Of a stretch of DNA of 64,000 nt, positions 53,540 to 64,000 are shown piece by piece. The first letter of the stretch is position 1. Each line of letters begins with the position of its first letter. Source of the DNA: Coprinellus micaceus (lineage: Eukaryota > Basidiomycota > Agaricomycetes > Agaricales > Psathyrellaceae); assembly GCA_951394405.1 (NCBI GenBank), contig OX596345.1:2480001-2544000 (forward strand), in the 5' to 3' direction. A model generated the notes under the pieces. The model was given only the letters and a program-made list of their open reading frames with translations, searched no databases and was not told the origin of the DNA. The translations under genes and the position numbers were made by a program.

Positions 53540-56204
53540 TCTCGACTGCCAATGCTCGATCCATGGCGCCTCGCGCATGACCGGCGTATGGCCCACACTG
53601 ACAGTGTTACTCGCTAGACATAGCGCATGCGTTGCGCCATCCAGAGCTGGAGTGATCGTCTACATTCCAGCTGACTTTCATCACGTTCATTTCCCTCCCG
53701 CAATCCTTCATTATAACAACGCGTGAATTCCATCTAGAAGAACAATGCCATTGTTCTGCGCGATGGACCGAAGTAAGTACGGCGATTATGTTTGGATTAC
53801 TGTGATCCACCCACATGTCGCCCACCCCCCACCTTTCGCCCAGTCACACGGTGTCCATGTCACCCACTGTAGGAGGTCGGTTCCAAGCTCCGACTACAGT
53901 CCGCCCATCCAAATGGTCGCGAGCGTGACAAGGTGTTACAGACACCCACCTTTCGCCAAACCCTACTTCCCGTTCAAATTTGGCTATGAAAATTGAGATG
54001 TAGGTGCTAGACATTGAATGAATATTGTGAAAACAATTCCGGAAGATCTGCAACTGTTCCCTGTAAAATCGGGTTGAGCGGAAGGTGGGGGGTGGGCGAC
54101 ATGTGGGTGGATCACAGTACCTTTGTATCGGCCTCTATGCGCTGTCAACAGGCAGTCTTCAAACCGAACAGAACAAAGAGAGCGGTAGAATTCTTCCATC
54201 TTTCCCAGGCGCCAACGCCTTTCGTCTTCGCATGGCATCATGGTGGGTCCAGGCGAACCGGTCCTCTTATTCTCCGGATAGATATTATAGTACAACGACA
54301 TTCTCAAGGCTTTGGAGCGGTCGGAGAGTGAGACCATCCGCCGTTCGGTTCATCTGGCTGAAGGACTGGCGATTGAGGAAAAGGTCCTCTCTTCTCTGTG
54401 CTTGCGATGTGACGGAGTTGATGCATCGTTCGGCCGAGCGCACAAGGTCTCCTAAGCAATAAACGACTGTGGTCGCACCGGATTTCAGGGTGAACAGTTA
54501 TCGTAATTAAATATTATTTCATAAGTTCAATGGAGCCCGAATAGCTGAGGAGTGACTAGCACCCAGAGCCGCATTTCTGCCCATCGAGGCGAACGCGTCG
54601 GCTCACCCAGTAGCCAGGTTTCTGCCCGTCGAGGCGAACGCGACTGGCCGCACGTGCTACGCACGCCCCACTGATATCATCCCCCTCCTCAGGTAAGCTG
54701 AGACTCACCTCTCTCTTCCTCGAACAGTCACGACGAGGCGGTTTCCGCGCTACCCGCCCACCGCTTCCCTTTCCACTCTCGGTCTAAATCTAATTTCACA
54801 ATCATCTGCACAATTTGTATTTGTCTACATACCTCGTGTACAAATAGATGTCTCCGAGGATGAGCTGCCCATCGAGGCGCCCATCCATCACCTGCTATCA
54901 CTCCCGGCACTCATCTCTCTCATTCGAGGCTCCATTGGGCACGCTCCTTGTCGTATATCGGAGTTGGTCACCGCTAAGGTTCCACCAAAGGTTGATCATC
55001 AGGCATCTCGACAGAAGGATACCGGTCGAGAATCGGGATTCTCCCTTAGTCGCACCCTCACGAGGTTAATCGCCCATTTAGCCCATGTCAGTGAGCCCGG
55101 ATAGAGCGGCCAACCTGATCATACATTCTGCAGTGGACCACGACTATGAGGTCCGCACTCTCAAAATGAGGTCTTATCACGGTCCCACCGTCGAGTCTAA
55201 GATCATGGACTCCCTTGAAGACCTTCACTGCGGCGGGGTTTGTCAATCGTCAGGTGCTGACGTACTGTTAGTTTGTATCACCGCTTAAGTCGCGGTAATT
55301 AGACCGTGGCCGTACACGACGACGCCTTTTGGCTTCCTTCGTGGGGGTGTATGCGCCAGGCAGAACTAAGCGCCCGGCGTCAACTCTGAGCTCCGCTCGA
55401 ATTCAGTTTGGGGTTTCATCAATGGCGTCGAACTCTTGCTCTCTCCCATCATCGACTCAATTGACCACCATTCGTGCTGTTGGTTTCAGCGCCTCTCCCA
55501 GAAGGGACACTCGTTATTGTGGTATTGATAATGGACTCGATTGGGGATCCCAGATGGCGATTAGTTATATATCGGCCTGTACCTTTTGGGGAGACAGGTG
55601 TTATCCACGTAGTTCCATATATCTAGCTTTACTCCAGCCACTTGGGTACAAACCCAAGTCATTTACTTTCCTTCCGTTTGAGCCAGAAGGCTAGACTCGA
55701 GGAATTGGAAGTGGAACTCGCGTTGTTGTCTGAATCGAACGCGTTCAGGCTTCTTCAGGGTGCGGTGGAGCTTCACAAATAGGCACAGTCGCCTTGGCTA
55801 GGATGGCCTTCATAACGGACTCCTATATTCCCTCACCTTGAGAATCTGCCCGGGCCGTTCTGGTTGATCAGTTATCTGTATTGGGATCCGATTTCCCGTC
55901 GTATCTGGCATTTAAACCGCAGTCTCCCTCTTGTCCCGAAGAGCCGCAGAGAACCTGGATCGCGAGCGAGTTCGACCCCCAATTTCGGCTCCTTACCTAC
56001 ACCGTTCAGAATCTTATCGACTTGGTTCCAGATAAAAGGTGGACTTGATCGCTCTAAGCCCGGGCTCTAATGCGATCCAAGAATACTAATACACCTAAGA
56101 TACACACACCGATAGCACATGCGAGTACACAGAAGGAACGTCCCAAGCATGAAAGAAAGAAAATCATCATCAAGTCCGACATCGACAAACCACCCACGCG
56201 TGAC
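53540..56204. other. Duplicated non-coding flank of inhibitor copy 2, then unique spacer
   Basis: From about 53540 to 55600 the sequence matches, with gaps, the flank of copy 1 (47070-48350) and, inverted, that of copy 3 (60530-59430). A frame at 55085-55288 and its partner at 59528-59728 (minus) both contain VDHDYEVRT and SSGADVLLVCIT. Each is isolated and without a clear gene structure, so I do not call it. No gene recognised from 55700 to 56200. Confidence 0.5.
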
Positions 56205-57218
56205 CTACACGATATTCTGGATCCATCCCTTCTCCAATGCGCTCTCAAACGCCTGCGCAAAGGCGACTCCGATATTCACGTACCCCACCGCATTGGGGTG
56301 GATCCCGTCAGCGAGATCCGCGACGCCCACTGCCTCTCGGAGGTCGACAAACTGCACACGTTGGCCAGCGCGCTCACGGGCTTCCAACAAGAGCTGGATC
56401 GCTTGGTTGAAGGCGTCGACGTGGGCTTGACGGTTACCGATGGCGAGAGGGGGGATAGAGCCGACGAGGATAGAGGTCTCGGGGGAGACGGCCTGGATCT
56501 TGGTCACAAGGTTAAGGAGTCGGAGGGGTGCGCTCTCAAGATCGAGGCCCTGAGCGATATCGTTCGTGCCTGCGATGAGAGTGACGACCTATTCACGCGG
56601 ATCGCTTAGTTGATTTGATTTGGCAAAGAGGAAGATACGTTAGCTCACCTGAGGCTTCAAGCTCAACACCCTATCGGCGAAGACGCCGATCTCGTCAATC
56701 GTAGCCCCGCTACGGCCTTCGTTCTCATTATTTTGCATGACTCCACTCTTGACGCTGCCCACAAAGTTAATTTGTACGGCATCGAGACCCAAGCGCTCCT
56801 GCAGCTGGTTGCGGTACGAGTTAAGGTCGATGGCGCCCAAGCCGAACGTGATGCTGTCGCCGAGGGGGAGGACGTTGATCACCTGGTCCACTCTCTGCTG
56901 CTGAGCGAGTATGATCTTAGCCTGCTGCACCGCCTGGGCGATTGCGAGAGCTTTTGCCTTCGCGAGCGCCTCGGCGTTGGCGAGTGCGATGTCTTTGGCG
57001 TTCGCTATGACGGCGGCCTTGTTGTGCGAGAGGACGATCGCTTGGTTGGGCACATTGACGACGGCCTTGTTCTCAGGGATGAGTATGGCTTTAGGCGCAT
57101 CGATATTGGAGGGGATGAAGACGAGGTCCTTGAGCGAGGAGATTGAGGTGGGGATGGGGGATGCCTGAGCCAGCCAGGCGCCGAGGATGCACGAGAGGGA
57201 GAGGAAGGTAACCTTCAT
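56205..57218 (-). CDS. Secreted SGNH/GDSL hydrolase (317 aa)
   Basis: Two exons: 57218-56649 and 56588-56205, in phase. The signal peptide MKVTFLSLSCILGAWLAQAS is followed by an unusual Ala/Lys/Val-rich linker (about 25-105, with NKAAVIANAKDIALANAEAL and AKAKALAIAQAVQQAK). The SGNH core has block I VLPLGDSITFG (catalytic Ser), block II NFVGSVKSG (Gly), block III IAGTNDI (Asn) and block V DGIHPNAVGY (Asp and His). All four catalytic or oxyanion residues are present, so the enzyme should be active. The core resembles CE3-type acetylxylan esterases and related GDSL esterases; it would remove acetyl or short acyl groups from plant polysaccharides outside the cell. The substrate is inferred. Confidence 0.85.
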
Positions 57219-59390
57219 AGCTTGATCACAGAACGAAAGTTAACGAGTGAAGTGAGCGGTATGCTTGAAAGAAAGGGTGAAGGTAATAAAATAAATTTAA
57301 AAAGGAACGCTAGCGTCGAGGTGGGAAGGAAGGGGAACGAAAGTGAACGAAGGTAGGAAGAAAGACGAACGAAGGTGAAGGAAGCCGTCGTTGTCTTGGA
57401 ACTAGGAGGTTTATATACTATTGCCAAGGTTGACCGAGCGGGAAAATTGAAGAACTTCTCCAGAGAATGTCAAAGCGACGCCTGCGAAAAGTATTCCCGT
57501 ACAGGTTACAGTGAGAAAAGTCGCGTAAGGGAGAAGCGCCAGTTGGACACCAAGGGAATCGGGCTTGGGTGCCTTGCTCCCTAATCGACCGATGAATGCC
57601 GGTGTTGGGGAGCCCGTGCGGGTACGAGCGGGAGAGATACCATACCAGACGTCCAGATGCAGCGAGGTGTAACTGTGGAGCCGCTTGGATGAACGAAATG
57701 TGTCATGAGAACCTTTCATCGAGCCCGGACTAAACACGGAGAGGACCGAGGGAAGCGGATTCCATGGCGATTTTCAACATGAAATGAAGGCTCTTGACGA
57801 TGTTCAAGGTACGCCCAGCTACCCTTCCCAGTCGAAGGTCACAATTCCCCAGAGGTTACCAGGCTAGTGGGTACAGAGTCCGTGACTGTCGCCCAAGCCC
57901 AACATTTGTCGCGATAGTGCTGCCTCTTCATTGCGTGATCCTGGCGGTAACAGGTTAGAAGACACCCGGTTACTCGAGAAGCCACTTTTCGCCCTTCGTT
58001 CGATGCAAATTGTGTGCTGTAACACAGTTAGGCTGAGGTTGTGGTGATGGGAAGAGGCAACGGAAAGAACCCAAAACTTCAACCCAAGTCCCGGGTCGGC
58101 ATTTGCCGAACTGGTGATCTTCGCTCCCTGCCGGACGATGCCGACTCGGAGACACCATTGATGCGCAACTGGACGTTCAAGCACTTGGTCTCGTCCATGA
58201 GCGTTCAAGTGCGGGAGAGTGAAAGAAGGGACTTAGCGGTACATGCGGCTCCACATACTCCCGAGAACCCAGTCAGCGCTGTCCCACCGATACAAGGACG
58301 CCAACAAAAAGCTTTGTTTCGAATCGTCCTGGTTGCTGAACTTGAGTCTTGAAGAACTCAGCTCGAGAGCGCGTCAAGGACAAGGCGTTCGGGGCTTCGA
58401 GATCTACCAGAGATGTATCAGGAAAATCATAAAGGACGAGTACTGCAATGTTTCCTTCCTGGCGGCCTCCTAATACCCCTGAAACGCCCGTCGAAATACC
58501 CTCCGGAACTCCCGCAATGGTATTTGCAACTTCACGGGCCCATTTCGGGACCCCGCTCTGAGCTACACGGAAGGTTAGCCGAAATCGTTCCCCCCTTCGT
58601 CACGGCAGAGAAACCCTCTCCTAACCTCGATACACAGCGAACCTACATGGGGCTCACAGACTACTTGCGAGATTCCGTTCGACTCAAACGAAGGATGTCG
58701 CTGGTTTCAGTCCTGGCCGGGCACAGTCCTCGGCCTCCTGGCACGGGACGTGAAGGGCCGACCTAAGGCGGCCAAACAATACCAAGAAGCTTTAGACATT
58801 ACCGCCACGAATCGCCTTCAGCTCCCCCACTCCAACCCCAGGTCTGGAGATGTGGGTCCACCAAGGCCTTCGGCAAAATTAAGGACAATCTGGCCGTGCT
58901 CATGTCCAATAACAGCTTCAATGAGACACTGGCAGAGTCGGCGATAGGGGCGTGACCAGGCACAAATACGTCGGAGTGGGTGCGTAATTCGTCGCCGCGA
59001 ATGAGTCCACCACGACGGCGAGATGACCAACTGTGGAGGAGTTGGTTCGACCTTGGGAGCTACGCGCCACGGCAGTATGGACGACAGGATGATGGTGCCC
59101 CGGCGCCCAGTCCACCACTTAATCTGGGGTGTGAGTATTCTCCCACACCGCTAGCTTTGAATGCTCCGTGGATCCGCGCAAGTTGGATTATGGCGATGTT
59201 ATGGGATGAAGAACTGGTGCCTCGCGGCGGGGAGCTTGGATCCAGCTACGCCTGGCACAGCTGTGATCCCGAATCGAGCCCATTTCCGATACCGGAGCAA
59301 CCAGTGTCGCTTCTGGGAGAGACATTGAAAGCAGCACGAATGGTGATCAATCGGGTCGATGATAGGAGAGTGCGAGAGCACTGAAACGTC
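57219..59390. other. 2.2 kb spacer with possible gene remnants
   Basis: The first 200 bp are the promoter of the SGNH hydrolase. Plus-strand frames at 58243-58473 and 58413-58766 look partly protein-like (YPPELPQWYLQLHGP, QTYMGL-type stretches), but they overlap in different frames and cannot be assembled; they may be remains of a gene. No function assigned. Confidence 0.35.
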
Positions 59391-60520
59391 ATTGATCGAA
59401 TTCCCTAACTGAATTCGAGCGGAGCTTTGACTTGACGCCAGGCGCTTAGTTATGCCTGGCACAAGGATCCCCCACGAAGGAAGCCAAAAGTCGTTGTCGT
59501 GTACGGCCACGGTCTGACGACCGCGGCTTAAACGGTGATACAAACTAACAGCACGTCAGCACCTGACGATTGAAAAACTCCACCGCACTGGAGGTCTTCA
59601 AGGAAGGGTGTCTGTGATTTCAGATTTCGACGTAGGACCGTAATAAGACCCTGAGTGCGGACCTCATAGTCGTGGTCCACTGCATAAATTATGATCAGGT
59701 TAACCACACCATCCGGGCTCACAGGCATGTGTTCAATAGGCGATTAATCTCGTCCGGGTGCGGCTGCGGGAGAATCGCGATTCTCTACCGGTATCCCTCT
59801 CTCGAGATGCCTCATGATCAACCTTTGGTGGCACCTTAGCGTTGACCAACTCCGATATACGAGGAGCGTGCTAACTGTTCACCCTGAAATCCTGTGCGAC
59901 CACAGTCGCTTATTGCTTAGGAGACCTTGGACGCTCGGCGGAACGATGCATCAACTCCGTCACATCGCAGGCACAGAGAAGAGAGGACCTTTTCCTCAAT
60001 CGCGATTCGCCAGTCCTTCAGTCAGATGAACCGAACGGCGGATGGTCTCATTCTCCGATGGCTGCAAAGCCTTGAGAATGTCGTTGTACTGTTATATCTA
60101 TCCGGAGAATAAGAGGACCGGTTCGTCTGGACCCACCATGATGCCATGCGAAGGCGAAAGGCGTTGCTGCCTGGGAAAGATGGAGGGATTCTACCGCTCG
60201 ATTTGTTCTATTCGGTTCGAAAACTGCCTGTTGACAGCGCGTAGAGGCCGATACAAAGATAATCCAAAGATAATCGCCGTACTTACTTCGGTCCATCGCG
60301 CAAAACAATGGCATTGTTCTGCGAGATGGAATTCACGCGTTGTTATAATGAAGGATTGCGGGAGGGAAATGAACGTGATGAAGGGCAGCTGGAATGTAGA
60401 CGATCACCTCAGCTCGGGATGGCGCAACGCATGTCCTTGGTGTAGCGAGTAACACTGTCAGTGCGGGCCACATGTCGGTCATGTGCAAGGCGCCATGGAA
60501 TGTAACACCTGGAATCGAAA
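59391..60520. other. Inverted copy of the inhibitor flank
   Basis: Reverse-complement match to the sequence downstream of inhibitor copy 2 (about 53560-55500), including the frames with VDHDYEVRT and the AGGCGCTTAGTT motif near 59437. Treated as duplicated non-coding DNA. Confidence 0.6.
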
Positions 60521-60522
60521 CG

Positions 60523-60530
60523 TATAAAAG
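60523..60530 (+). promoter_or_regulatory. TATA box of inhibitor copy 3
   Basis: TATAAAAG in CGTATAAAAG, about 105 bp upstream of the ATG at 60634, conserved with copy 2. Confidence 0.65.
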
Positions 60531-60633
60531 GATGGACGGCACTCAGCCAAATTCCATCCAACCGTCGAGCTTACTTTTCCACATCTCGAGTCACCCTCAC
60601 ATCTCACTGTACCACTCTTCTCAACTTTCAGTC

Positions 60634-61220
60634 ATGACGATCCAACCAGGCCACTACATCATCATCTCCAAGGCCACCAAAGCCCAGGTCGGCCGCATCC
60701 CCCATGAAGACCGATCCTTGCGGCCGAAGCCAATTACCGTCCTCCCGAGAGATGACCCACCCCACAGCCCCGTAAGTCTCCTATGCTCCGTTCAAAAGAA
60801 GGAGCGATCTAACGATGCGCCCTGGACTCGCAGTGGGTGATCATCAAGAACGAGGGGCATGAAGACACCTACACCCTCCGCGCAGGCGGCGCTCCTGTTG
60901 CCAACATCGACGGGAAGCTCTTCGCTGAACTCTTGGATGATCACGTCGACCAGAGGGCTTGGAAGATCCAGGCCCAGCCACAACACGGGCCAAACACCTT
61001 CACATAAGTATCATCCTGGGCACTGGACGACTCCCTTTGACTAGTACTGACGGTGAATTGCAGGATCGCGTCCGCCCGTGACCAGCATATTGGGTGGTTC
61101 GTCACTAACGAGGAGCCGTATTCGCAGATCGATATCAGGCCTTTGATTGCGACGAAGAGCCTTCCCCCTCAGTACCTCGACGTTGAGCTCTTCGAGATCG
61201 TCCGTCTTCTTGAGGATTGA
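60634..61220 (+). pseudogene. I66-type protease inhibitor, copy 3, splice donor lost
   Basis: Exons at 60634-60771, 60834-61003 and 61064-61220 correspond one-to-one to copies 1 and 2. The product begins MTIQPGHYIIISKATKAQVG and contains the NIDGKLFAELLDD block and the IGWFVTNEEP region. The second intron begins AT in place of GT (61004-61005, ACATAAGTATC). Without splicing there, translation ends at the TAA at 61005-61007, right after HGPNTFT, losing the last third of the trefoil. The third exon remains intact and the acceptor (TTGCAG) is present. So the gene is either a very young pseudogene, makes a truncated protein, or uses a rare AT-AG splice. Regulation by its TATA box appears preserved. 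Confidence 0.7.
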
Positions 61221-61844
61221 GCGTGAGTCGGCTCAAACGGCCGTGTACGCCAAAGAAAGCTCGCATCGTACCCATCCTTGCCTCTGAACAATGTAAACGC
61301 AAATGTCCCCAAGTTGTTATCCTTAGCCTCGCTGTAACCTCGTTGTTGTCATTTGTACGAAATTGATCTGTCGTTGTATCGCGTGCCCGTCTTGCTCGGC
61401 TCAATCCAGAACGAGGTTCAGTCACCCGATTCCCGTCGCTTTGGTGCCCAAGCAGCCTGATGTTCGTTCCACCCAGCATCCACGCCGCCCCTTTCCTCGT
61501 GTAAGCGACGTTAGTGCTGTCCCTCAACCAGTACTGGATACTGGGACCCCACTCAAACCTGCCGGGAAGGATCATCTAAGTGGTCGAAGACGGCCCTCCC
61601 AATCCTCTTGAACATTATTAATCGTAGAGAATGTCGGAGTCTGACCCAATGTCGTGCGTATCAGCGAGGAGTATCAGAAATTGTAGTAGTTCGTACAGTA
61701 ATTAACACAGAATGCAACACGACGGCAATAGCTCAGAACGCATGGCCACAACGACATTCAAGGTCCGCACCCGCCTCCCAACTTCCTCTCGCTTCCCCTT
61801 CATACTCCTCAGCCAAACTCCAGGCCCCCAATCCCGAGACTCAC
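61221..61844. other. Inverted copy of the inhibitor 3' flank, then spacer to the P450
   Basis: 61260-61500 matches the reverse complement of 46080-46290 and 52520-52760. This marks the outer edge of the inverted duplicate. Nothing recognised from 61520 to 61844. Confidence 0.5.
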
Positions 61845-64000
61845 TTAAGCAGCCCGCCTAACAACCAGCGGCAACTGCGCCCCCTTCTCGTACTCGCCCT
61901 TGACCATCGGTTGGGTCGACATACAGTTCGCTACATACAGGCGTTGCTCCTCAGTACCCCATTCGCGCAGAGCAAGAGAAGCAAATAACGCACCTCGCAC
62001 GACCTTCGGCCCACTCAAAGGCTCGACGAACTCGAACCGATCCATAAGCTCCGCGAGGAGGTTCTGGAGCTGCAGCACGGCAAACCTCCAACCTGTGGTC
62101 GTTCCACAGAGCGTTAGCGAGCCCTTCTCAACGGCAGTTCCAGGTGGGATAGAGGGGGGAAGGGAAAGGGATAGGATACGCACCGATGCACCCCTTGTTC
62201 CCAGCGCTGAACGTCATGAGGTTCGCGTACATCCCGAGGGTATTGCTCCCCTCCCTCTCGTCTTCCTGCTTCAACCACCGGTGTGGGTTCCAGGTATGGG
62301 CGTCGGGGCCCCAGACGGACGGGAGCCTGTGTGCGATGGTGGTTCGTCAGTTAGTGTTTTGGTTTATTTTCTGGGAGATAGGAAGGTGTGGCGAAGTGCG
62401 AGAGCTTAGGGTCGAGGGGAGTGGAAATAGTAGGGGGACACGATACCGGGGTGGGGAGGAAAGGCAGTACGCACATGTTATATCCCGCGACCGAGATATA
62501 CAACTTCGTCCCTTTGGGAATCGGCAAGTCGCTGACCACCTTCCCGCTCTTCAGGGTGATAGGCTCCGCGAGCGGAAGCACGTCGTCCACCGCAGCTTCG
62601 CGGAACATGTTCTGGATGACGGGGTCGAAGCGGAGCGTTTCCTACAAGACAACCCCGCGTTAGAATTCGCTCTTAGTCCTGCGCGAAGTGAAAGGATAGA
62701 TCACCTTGATGATGGCGTTCAGCAACGGTAGAGCCTGGAGGTCCTGTGCCGTGAACTCCTTGCCGGCCTTCTTCTCCCTCGCGTCCCGAATTTCAGCTCG
62801 GAGCTCGGATTGGATGTTGGGCCGGGAGGAGAGCTCGAAGAGCGCCCAGGCGAGGGTGTTGGCGGAAGTTTCTTGGCCTGCTAGGAGGAGGAACCTAGGG
62901 GAGGTGGGGAGAGTCAGTGAGATGCCGAGAAGACGCTGGGTAGGGGAGGGAGAGGGAGACGAGAACGACGACGACGATCGAGGAAATGGATGTGATACGA
63001 AGGGGAATAGATAAAGCGAGACGTACCTCAACTCCGCAACAATCTCATCATCGCTCAACTTCGCCGTCGGGTCCTCATTCAACCCCGCCCTCAAAATATG
63101 GCTCATAATATCCCTCTTCCCACCACCCCCCTCCTTCATCATCCTCTTCCGATCCCCAATCAACTCCAACAAAATCCTCTGGCTCACGCTATTCGTATTC
63201 CGCACATGGTCCAGCTTCCCGCCCACCGGGGCGCTGTTCAGGATCCAGCGGATCAGGCCCATGGGGACGTATTGCAGGAGGGAGAGGGCGGCGAGCTGTC
63301 CCGGGGTGGGCGTGCCGAAGGTCTCGAGGAGGACGGTGGGCATGGCTAGTGCGAGCTCCGTGGGGGTGTTGTCGAGTCCGCCGAATTGGTAGTCGAGTGC
63401 GACTTCGCCGAAGGCGTCCAACGCGGCTTTGGAGATCCATTCGGCGACGTTGAGGATGGGAGCTTCGGAGGTGTCGAGGCTGATGAGGGTGTCCCATTTT
63501 TCGCAGAGCTAGGGGGGGCGGAGGGACGAGGTTAAGTTAGGGGACTCGGGAGAGGATCTGGGGCGCACGCACCTTGTTCGCGACGCCGTTGAACACTGGG
63601 AGGAGTGCCCTCGTCTCTGGGACTCCGAACGCGGGTCGGATACCCTTGCGATGCCGCCTGTGGACGTCGCCTTCGACAGACCCGATACATTCGCCAGCGA
63701 GGAGGTCGGCCATGGCGTACCATTCGGGGGCGCGGATGTACTTGTCTGCGTGCTCGGATTGCATGATATGGCGGAGGGCTGCGGGGTCGGACACGAGGAG
63801 GGCGTTTTTCTAGAGGTTTCCGAGGAAAGGCATCGGTACAACGTAGCGACGAGGTCGAATGTGAGAGAGGACGTACCGTACCAATCTGAGCCCTCAGCTT
63901 ACACACCGCCCCATACGCATCCGCCCATCGCGCACCCAAGGCCCCAGTCGTGTCGGTGAAGAGCGTAGGGATATCTCCTGCCATCCAGCTCGCTCCTGCG
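61845..64000 (-). CDS. Cytochrome P450 monooxygenase, N-terminus beyond the window
   Basis: Exons read on the minus strand: 64000-63877 (partial), 63809-63573, 63508-63027, 62894-62705, 62641-62475, 62326-62184, 62092-61994 and 61930-61845, all in phase, about 509 residues visible. Hallmarks: the C-helix region with HRRHRKGIRPAF, the I-helix oxygen-binding motif LLLAGQETSANTLAW, the K-helix ETLR (ExxR), the PERF-like segment HTWNPHRWL and the heme-binding loop FSAGNKGCIGWRFA with the ligand Cys. The C-terminus is QLPLVVRRAA. The membrane anchor is missing because the frame continues past the right edge. Class II, endoplasmic-reticulum type by family. Substrate unknown; a link to the terpene synthase at 35-36 kb is possible but unsupported. 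Confidence 0.9.

Noticed and set aside
55085..59728. Two similar frames (VDHDYEVRT...SSGADVLLVCIT) as a gene family
   Set aside because: They lie within the duplicated non-coding flanks, lack splice structure and conserved starts, and similarity is equally high outside the frames.
35224..64000. Terpene synthase plus P450 as a biosynthetic gene cluster
   Set aside because: About 25 kb of duplicated and transposon-filled DNA lies between them, with no other tailoring enzyme, transporter or regulator; co-location alone is not evidence.
1..64000. CRISPR arrays, operons, ribosome binding sites or riboswitches
   Set aside because: The window is intron-rich eukaryotic DNA; no regularly spaced short repeats with unique spacers were seen.

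Overview
This window looks like nuclear DNA of an Agaricomycete (mushroom-forming basidiomycete). The genes are densely split by introns of about 45-60 bp with GT/AG ends, and TATA boxes sit about 105-115 bp upstream of ATGs. The families are typical of the group: lineage-expanded F-box proteins, the macrophage-activating-glycoprotein family, a compact class I terpene synthase, beta-trefoil protease inhibitors of the I66 (cnispin) type, and a KDZ (Kyakuja-Dileera-Zisupton) transposase with its CxC2 cysteine cluster. I cannot name the species. Gene models were spliced by eye and checked for phase; boundaries could be off by a base or two.

Layout. 0-2.6 kb: a hypothetical gene and a GPI-type secreted glycoprotein. 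3.1-12.3 kb: three tandem F-box paralogues on the minus strand; the middle one is cut by a 2.7-kb insertion that itself holds a smaller element. 12.7-17.4 kb: two divergent paralogous small secreted protein genes flanking a hypothetical gene. 17.75-31.23 kb: a candidate 13.5-kb KDZ transposon with long GTTTAAAC-rich inverted ends. It carries the multi-exon transposase and three passenger genes, one interrupted by a 317-bp hAT-like MITE with a perfect 8-bp target duplication. A tRNA-like gene lies inside an intron of another passenger. 31.5-36.3 kb: another F-box paralogue, a 148-aa secreted protein that is too small and split to show as an ORF, and a terpene synthase. 36.9-40.3 kb: a second-family F-box pseudogene broken by a stop codon and two insertions, one a CACTA-like element. 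40.6-42.1 kb: a six-hairpin glycosidase.

42.9-61.5 kb is a segmental-duplication zone. A module of F-box gene, small hypothetical protein and I66-type inhibitor occurs in tandem (about 43.7-48.4 and 48.6-55.7 kb). The inhibitor part occurs again in inverted orientation (61.5-59.4 kb). The copies are in different states of decay: frameshifted F-box, frameshifted small protein, and an inhibitor with a lost splice donor. A secreted SGNH hydrolase lies between copies two and three, and a cytochrome P450 runs off the right edge.

The genes do not form one pathway. Terpene synthase and P450 lie about 25 kb apart, so a biosynthetic link is only a guess. The main story is structural: a young accessory region where non-autonomous DNA transposons have landed inside coding sequence at least three times and left readable target-site duplications.
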